A DNA stretch of 9,521 nucleotides, taken from the NCBI GenBank assembly GCA_964448935.1, contig CAYVBE010000166.1, positions 1 to 9,521 on the forward strand, read 5' to 3'. Position numbers and translations under genes: made by a program. Position 1 is the first letter of the stretch, and every line of letters begins with the position of its first letter. Under the pieces are notes generated by a model. The model did no database searches. It saw nothing but the letters and a program-made list of their open reading frames with translations, and was not told where the DNA came from. Of the stretch, positions 3,441 through 9,521 are shown in pieces. The DNA is from CAYVBE01 sp964448935 (GTDB lineage Bacteria; Planctomycetota; Brocadiia; SM23-32).

Positions 3441-5929
3441 GCGAACCAGCATTTGAAAAACCCGGCTACGACGCCGAATCCATCCGTGTGCTCGGCGGAA
3501 TCGAGCACGTCCGACTGCGCCCCGCCATGTACATCGGCGACACCGGCGAGAGGGGCATGCACCAGCTCGTCGAGGAGGTCGTCGCCAACAGCGTGGACGA
3601 AGCCATGGTAGGGGAGTGCGACGAGATACACGTCCGCCTGCACAGCGACGGCAGCATCTCGGTGACTGACAACGGGCGCGGCATCCCCGTGGAGATGCAC
3701 GCTGAAGAAAACCGCCCCGCGCTGGAAGTGGTGATGACCACGCTGAACGCGGGTGGCAAGTTCGACCACAACAGCTACAAGGTATCCGCCGGGCTGCACG
3801 GCGTGGGCGTCTCGTGTGTGAATGCCCTGAGCGAGTGGCTGGAGGCCGAGGTGTGGCGGGACGGGCACGTTTACTTCCAGCGCTACGTCCGGGGCGAACC
3901 CCGGACGCCTGTGGAAAACCGGGGCACCACCGACCGGCGCGGAACACGCATACGGTTCAAGCCGGACGGCGATATCTTCGAGGGCACGGGACTGAAGCGA
4001 GACCTCATCGCCCGACGACTGCGAGAACTGGCCTTCCTGAACAGCGGCGTCAAGATGACCATCGGCACCCACCCGGACGGTGACGAGGAGGTCTTCTACT
4101 ACGAGGGCGGCATACGGGAGTTCGTCGCCTACCTGAATCAGGGCAAAGAGCCACTGCACGAGGACGTGATCCACGTACAGGAAGAGGTGGACGGCACCTA
4201 CTGCGAGGTGGCTATCCAGTACAATTCCGGCTACAACGAGACCATCTTCTCCTTCGCCAACAACATCAACACCGTCGAGGGCGGCACCCACCTGAGCGGC
4301 CTGCGCAGCGCCCTCACCCGAACCCTGAACGCCTACGGGCGAGACAATAATCTGCTGAAAGACGTGACCCCCAGCGGGCAGGACTACCGCGAGGGACTCA
4401 CCGCCGTGGTCAGCGTCAAACTGCCCGAACCACAGTTCGAGGGGCAGACCAAGATGAAACTGGGCAACCGGGAGATCGGTGGCCTGGTGGAACAGATACT
4501 GAACGAGAAGCTGTCGCTCTACTGCGAGGAGACGCCGCAGGCGGCCAAAGCGATCATCGGCAAGGCCATCGAGGCAGCCCGCGCCCGTGAAGCCGCCCGG
4601 AAAGCCCGGGAACTGACGCGGCGCAAAGGCGCGCTCACCAGCAGCGCCCTGCCCGGCAAGCTGCGTGACTGCTCCAGCCGCGGCGTCGAGAACACCGAGC
4701 TGTTCATCGTCGAGGGCCAGAGCGCCGGCGGCACGGCCAGTATGGGGCGGGACCGGAAGTTCCAGGCAGTTCTGCCCCTGCGCGGGGTCATCCTGAACGT
4801 CGAGAAGGCGCGTATAGATAAGATACTGAGCAACGAGGAAATACGCTCGCTCATCACGGCCATGGGCACCGGCATCGGCCAGGAGGAGTTCGACCTGGAA
4901 AACCTGCGCTACGGCAAGATTATTATCATGACGGATGCCGACATTGACGGCGCGCACATCCGCACGCTTCTGCTTACGTTCTTCTTCCGCCAGATGCCGG
5001 AGCTGATCGAGAAGGGCCACATCTACATCGCGCAGCCGCCGCTCTACCGCGTCACGCGGCGGGGGAGCACAGAGTACGTGCAGGATGACCGCGCCCTGCA
5101 GAAGACCCTCATACGTCTCGGCACGCAGGATGCCGAACTCCACTACCGGGTAAACGGTGAGGCGGGCGTTCTGGAGGAGGAACGCTTTCTGGATCTATTG
5201 ACCAGGCTGAGCGCGTTGGACGCCATGATAGACCGCCTCGAGTCGCAGGGCATCGCCTTCCAGAGGTACCTGGCCCAGCGCAGAGAGGACGGCGACCGGC
5301 AGTTCCCGCTCTACCGGGTGATCCACGTGGACGGCGAGGGCAAGCGGCACGAGCATCTGTTCTATACCGAGGACCAGTACGACAATTTCATTCAGGCGCT
5401 TCGTTCTCAACTCAGCGAGAGCGGGCAGGACCTCCAGATGATCGAGCAGGACGAGACCGTGTTGGCTGAGCCCGAGGACCTGGCGAACAGCGTGCGCCCG
5501 CTCCGCATTGAGGAAGCCACCGAGCTGGAAGAGACCGTGAAGGAGATCGAGAGTTTCGGGATTCCGATCGAGTTTCTCAACGCCACACAGCAGGAAGAAG
5601 ACGGCGAGGAGGAACTCGAGATGCCCTTCCTTATCAACTCGAACGGGGACCGGGAGCGGGTGGCCGCACTGTCCGAGCTTGTGCAGACCGTGGGCAGGCT
5701 GGGCCGCCAGGGGCTGGATATCCAGCGCTACAAAGGGCTGGGCGAGATGGACAGCAGCGAGCTGGCCGAGACCACCCTGGACCCGTCCACGCGCCGCCTG
5801 GTGCGCGTCACCATCGGCGATGCCGTGAAGGCGGACCAGTATTTCACGATCCTGGCGGGCAAAGACGTCGAGAGCCGCCGCCGCTTCATCCAGCGGCACG
5901 CGCTGGAGGTCAAGAACCTGGACGTATAG
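3437..5929 (+). CDS. gyrB: DNA gyrase subunit B
   Basis: An 830-residue ATPase subunit of DNA gyrase, which with GyrA introduces negative supercoils ahead of replication forks and RNA polymerase. Domains: GHKL ATPase (about 15-230) with catalytic Glu47, Asn51, Asp78 in TDNGRGIP, GLHGVGVS (119-126), Arg141 and Thr170; transducer (about 235-400) with QTKMKLGN (337-344); TOPRIM (about 420-540) with Glu426 and the metal ligands Asp500, Asp502, Asp504 in TDADIDGAH; a Gram-negative-type insertion of roughly 190 residues (about 555-745); and the tail with IQRYKGLGEMD (762-772) ending VKNLDV. Length resembles the E. coli long form (804) rather than the roughly 640-residue short form. Oddities: EGQSAGG (426-432) where the family has EGDSAGG, and VVAN (48-51) where VVDN is usual. 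The start is ATG 3437, overlapping the dciA stop as ATGA. gyrA follows after 47 bp. Gyrase rather than topoisomerase IV is supported by the adjacent GyrA with a GyrA box. Confidence 0.96.
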   Translation: MSEPAFEKPGYDAESIRVLGGIEHVRLRPAMYIGDTGERGMHQLVEEVVANSVDEAMVGECDEIHVRLHSDGSISVTDNGRGIPVEMHAEENRPALEVVMTTLNAGGKFDHNSYKVSAGLHGVGVSCVNALSEWLEAEVWRDGHVYFQRYVRGEPRTPVENRGTTDRRGTRIRFKPDGDIFEGTGLKRDLIARRLRELAFLNSGVKMTIGTHPDGDEEVFYYEGGIREFVAYLNQGKEPLHEDVIHVQEEVDGTYCEVAIQYNSGYNETIFSFANNINTVEGGTHLSGLRSALTRTLNAYGRDNNLLKDVTPSGQDYREGLTAVVSVKLPEPQFEGQTKMKLGNREIGGLVEQILNEKLSLYCEETPQAAKAIIGKAIEAARAREAARKARELTRRKGALTSSALPGKLRDCSSRGVENTELFIVEGQSAGGTASMGRDRKFQAVLPLRGVILNVEKARIDKILSNEEIRSLITAMGTGIGQEEFDLENLRYGKIIIMTDADIDGAHIRTLLLTFFFRQMPELIEKGHIYIAQPPLYRVTRRGSTEYVQDDRALQKTLIRLGTQDAELHYRVNGEAGVLEEERFLDLLTRLSALDAMIDRLESQGIAFQRYLAQRREDGDRQFPLYRVIHVDGEGKRHEHLFYTEDQYDNFIQALRSQLSESGQDLQMIEQDETVLAEPEDLANSVRPLRIEEATELEETVKEIESFGIPIEFLNATQQEEDGEEELEMPFLINSNGDRERVAALSELVQTVGRLGRQGLDIQRYKGLGEMDSSELAETTLDPSTRRLVRVTIGDAVKADQYFTILAGKDVESRRRFIQRHALEVKNLDV

Positions 5930-5976
5930 GGGACCTCCGGCGGCCGGAAGCACCATACACCTAAAGCAAACGGAAC

Positions 5977-8451
<2,475 letters not shown>

Positions 8452-8457
8452 GCAATC

Positions 8458-8463
8458 GGGAGG
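8458..8463 (+). promoter_or_regulatory. Ribosome binding site fixing the purC start
   Basis: GGGAGG (8458-8463) is 7 bases from ATG 8471, favouring that start over the in-frame ATG at 8483, which would be 19 bases away. It is the strongest ribosome site in the operon. Confidence 0.75.
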
Positions 8464-8470
8464 GGACGAC

Positions 8471-9376
8471 ATGGTCGGTAGTATGCCTGAAGCCGTGGCG
8501 GAGACGGACCTGGAGGGGCTGGAGTTCGTAAACCGGGGCAAAGTGCGGGACATGTACTCGCTGGGCGACCGGCTCCTGATCGTGACTACGGACCGGATCA
8601 GCGCCTACGACAGCGTGCTCCAGACCGCTATTCCCTGGAAGGGGAAGGTGCTGACGCACCTCACGAAGTTCTGGCTGAAGCACCTGGCGGCCATCACGCC
8701 GCACCACCTGATTACCACGGACGTCTCGGAGATGGGCGAGGCCGTCCAGCGCCACGCCGAGTTGCTGCGGGGACGGAGCATGTTGGTCAAAGGGGCGGAA
8801 GTGCTGCCGGTCGAGTGCGTGGTGCGCGGCTACCTGGCCGGCTCGGCATGGCGCTCCTATCAAAAAACGGGCAGCATCTGCGGCATCGAGCTTCCTGAAG
8901 GCATGGAGGAATGCGAGAAGCTGCCGGAGCCGGTCTTCACCCCCGCCACCAAGGCCGAGAGCGGTCACGACGAGAACATTCCGTACGAGCGGATGCAGGA
9001 GGTGGTGGATGCGGGCCTGGCACGCAAAATGCGTGCCCGATCGCTCCAGCTCTATGAGTACGCCTCGGACTACGCCGCCGGCCGCGGGATCATCATCAGC
9101 GACACCAAGTTCGAGTGGGGCCTGGTGGACGGCGAGCTGACGCTGATTGACGAGGTGCTGACGCCCGACTCTTCGCGGTTCTGGCCCGCCGACGACTACG
9201 AACCGGGCCGCTCTCAGCAGTCGTACGACAAACAGTACGTGCGGGACTGGCTGGACGAATCCGGCTGGGACCACAGCCCCCCGGCCCCCGCGCTGCCGGA
9301 CGAGGTCGTCGAGCGCACCGCCGAGAAATACCTGGAAGCCTGCCGCCTGCTGACCGGCGAGACGCCGGCCGACTAA
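8471..9376 (+). CDS. purC: SAICAR synthetase (phosphoribosylaminoimidazole-succinocarboxamide synthase)
   Basis: A 301-residue cytoplasmic enzyme that joins CAIR and L-aspartate using ATP to give SAICAR in de novo purine synthesis. The N-terminal nucleotide-binding start GKVRDMYSLGDRLLIVTTDRI is clear (23-43). The first family signature is LPVECVVRGYLAGSAW (112-127), followed by PVFTPATKAESGHDENI (154-170). The second signature is LIDEVLTPDSSRFW (225-238), with GRSQQSYDKQYVRDWL (246-261) near the end. At 301 residues it is the long form, like yeast Ade1 (306), rather than the E. coli short form (237); the extra length is mainly C-terminal. It begins 19 bp after gyrA with its own strong ribosome site and precedes the terminator at 9401-9418, so it is most simply the last gene of the dnaN-gyrA operon. 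No other purine genes are visible in the window. Confidence 0.96.
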   Translation: MVGSMPEAVAETDLEGLEFVNRGKVRDMYSLGDRLLIVTTDRISAYDSVLQTAIPWKGKVLTHLTKFWLKHLAAITPHHLITTDVSEMGEAVQRHAELLRGRSMLVKGAEVLPVECVVRGYLAGSAWRSYQKTGSICGIELPEGMEECEKLPEPVFTPATKAESGHDENIPYERMQEVVDAGLARKMRARSLQLYEYASDYAAGRGIIISDTKFEWGLVDGELTLIDEVLTPDSSRFWPADDYEPGRSQQSYDKQYVRDWLDESGWDHSPPAPALPDEVVERTAEKYLEACRLLTGETPAD

Positions 9377-9400
9377 CCCGGATATTTCACGAGTGTTTTC

Positions 9401-9418
9401 CGTCCAGCGGACGTTTTT
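9401..9418 (+). terminator. Rho-independent terminator after purC
   Basis: CGTCC (9401-9405), loop AGC, GGACG (9409-9413), then TTTTT (9414-9418), 24 bases after the purC stop. The stem is only 5 bp but perfect and G+C-rich, and the T-run follows immediately. Its right side overlaps the left arm of the repeat element at 9410-9518. Confidence 0.55.
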
Positions 9419-9518
9419 GCCCTCATGCGGCGCCCTCCGCGCTCGCCTGTCCTCGACGTGCCTTCCGGCACGCCTGCGGTAGCTCGCTTGTGCGGGCTTG
9501 CCTGAGAGCAAAAACGTC
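9410..9518. repeat. Element of about 109 bp bounded by 16-bp imperfect inverted repeats
   Basis: The left arm (9410-9425, GACGTTTTTGCCCTCA) and right arm (9503-9518, TGAGAGCAAAAACGTC) are complementary at 15 of 16 positions, with 11 consecutive outer pairs. The interior is G+C-rich and non-coding. It contains a perfect hairpin CGTGCC-TTCC-GGCACG (9457-9472) and two near-identical direct copies GCTCGCCTGT (9441-9450) and GCTCGCTTGT (9482-9491). The layout suits a dispersed palindromic repeat or a small non-autonomous mobile element. No flanking target duplication is obvious, and only 3 bases follow the right arm in this window. It might also be a long-stem processing or termination structure. 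Confidence 0.5.
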
Positions 9519-9521
9519 GCC

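Noticed and set aside
3176..5143. 655-codon open frame on the minus strand across dciA and gyrB
   Set aside because: Antisense shadow of certain genes, with no family resemblance and no sensible start region.

Overview
The window reads as chromosomal DNA of a fairly high-GC bacterium. It holds a replication and topology operon, dnaN-dciA-gyrB-gyrA, with purC attached at its end, and a DUF1015-family gene upstream. All six protein genes are on the + strand. I cannot place the organism firmly. The residues RPAMYIGDTG near the GyrB N-terminus, the long GyrB with its domain insertion, and the DUF1015 neighbour would suit a planctomycete or another deep-branching Gram-negative lineage, but that is a weak inference.

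Layout. 1-146: short upstream region with a possible promoter. 147-1481: DUF1015-family gene of unknown function. 1482-1977: a 496-base non-coding interval whose base composition drops clearly (43-47% G+C in the three 60-base lines I counted, against about 60% in a counted coding line). It has a very good extended -10 promoter sitting inside a dyad, an 11-bp phased repeat array whose core units resemble DnaA boxes, several inverted repeats, and perhaps a 51-codon leader ORF. 1978-3090: dnaN. 3087-3440: dciA (DUF721). 3437-5929: gyrB. 5977-8451: gyrA. 8471-9376: purC. 9401-9418: a Rho-independent terminator. 9410-9518: a roughly 109-bp element bounded by 16-bp imperfect inverted repeats.

How it works together. 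DnaN is the sliding clamp, DciA the probable loader or partner of the replicative helicase, and GyrB with GyrA form the DNA gyrase that relieves supercoils ahead of the fork. dnaN/dciA and dciA/gyrB each overlap by ATGA, so these three are probably translationally coupled. gyrA follows gyrB after 47 bp, and purC follows gyrA after 19 bp with its own strong Shine-Dalgarno sequence. The likely transcript starts near 1612, has a leader of about 365 nt, and ends at 9401-9418. recF, which commonly lies between dnaN and gyrB, is absent here.

The most interesting parts are the dnaN leader (possible replication origin and/or autoregulatory leader), the GyrB EGQSAGG motif in place of EGDSAGG, and the inverted-repeat element after purC. 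I see no wholly new multi-gene system. The core genes are well-known families.
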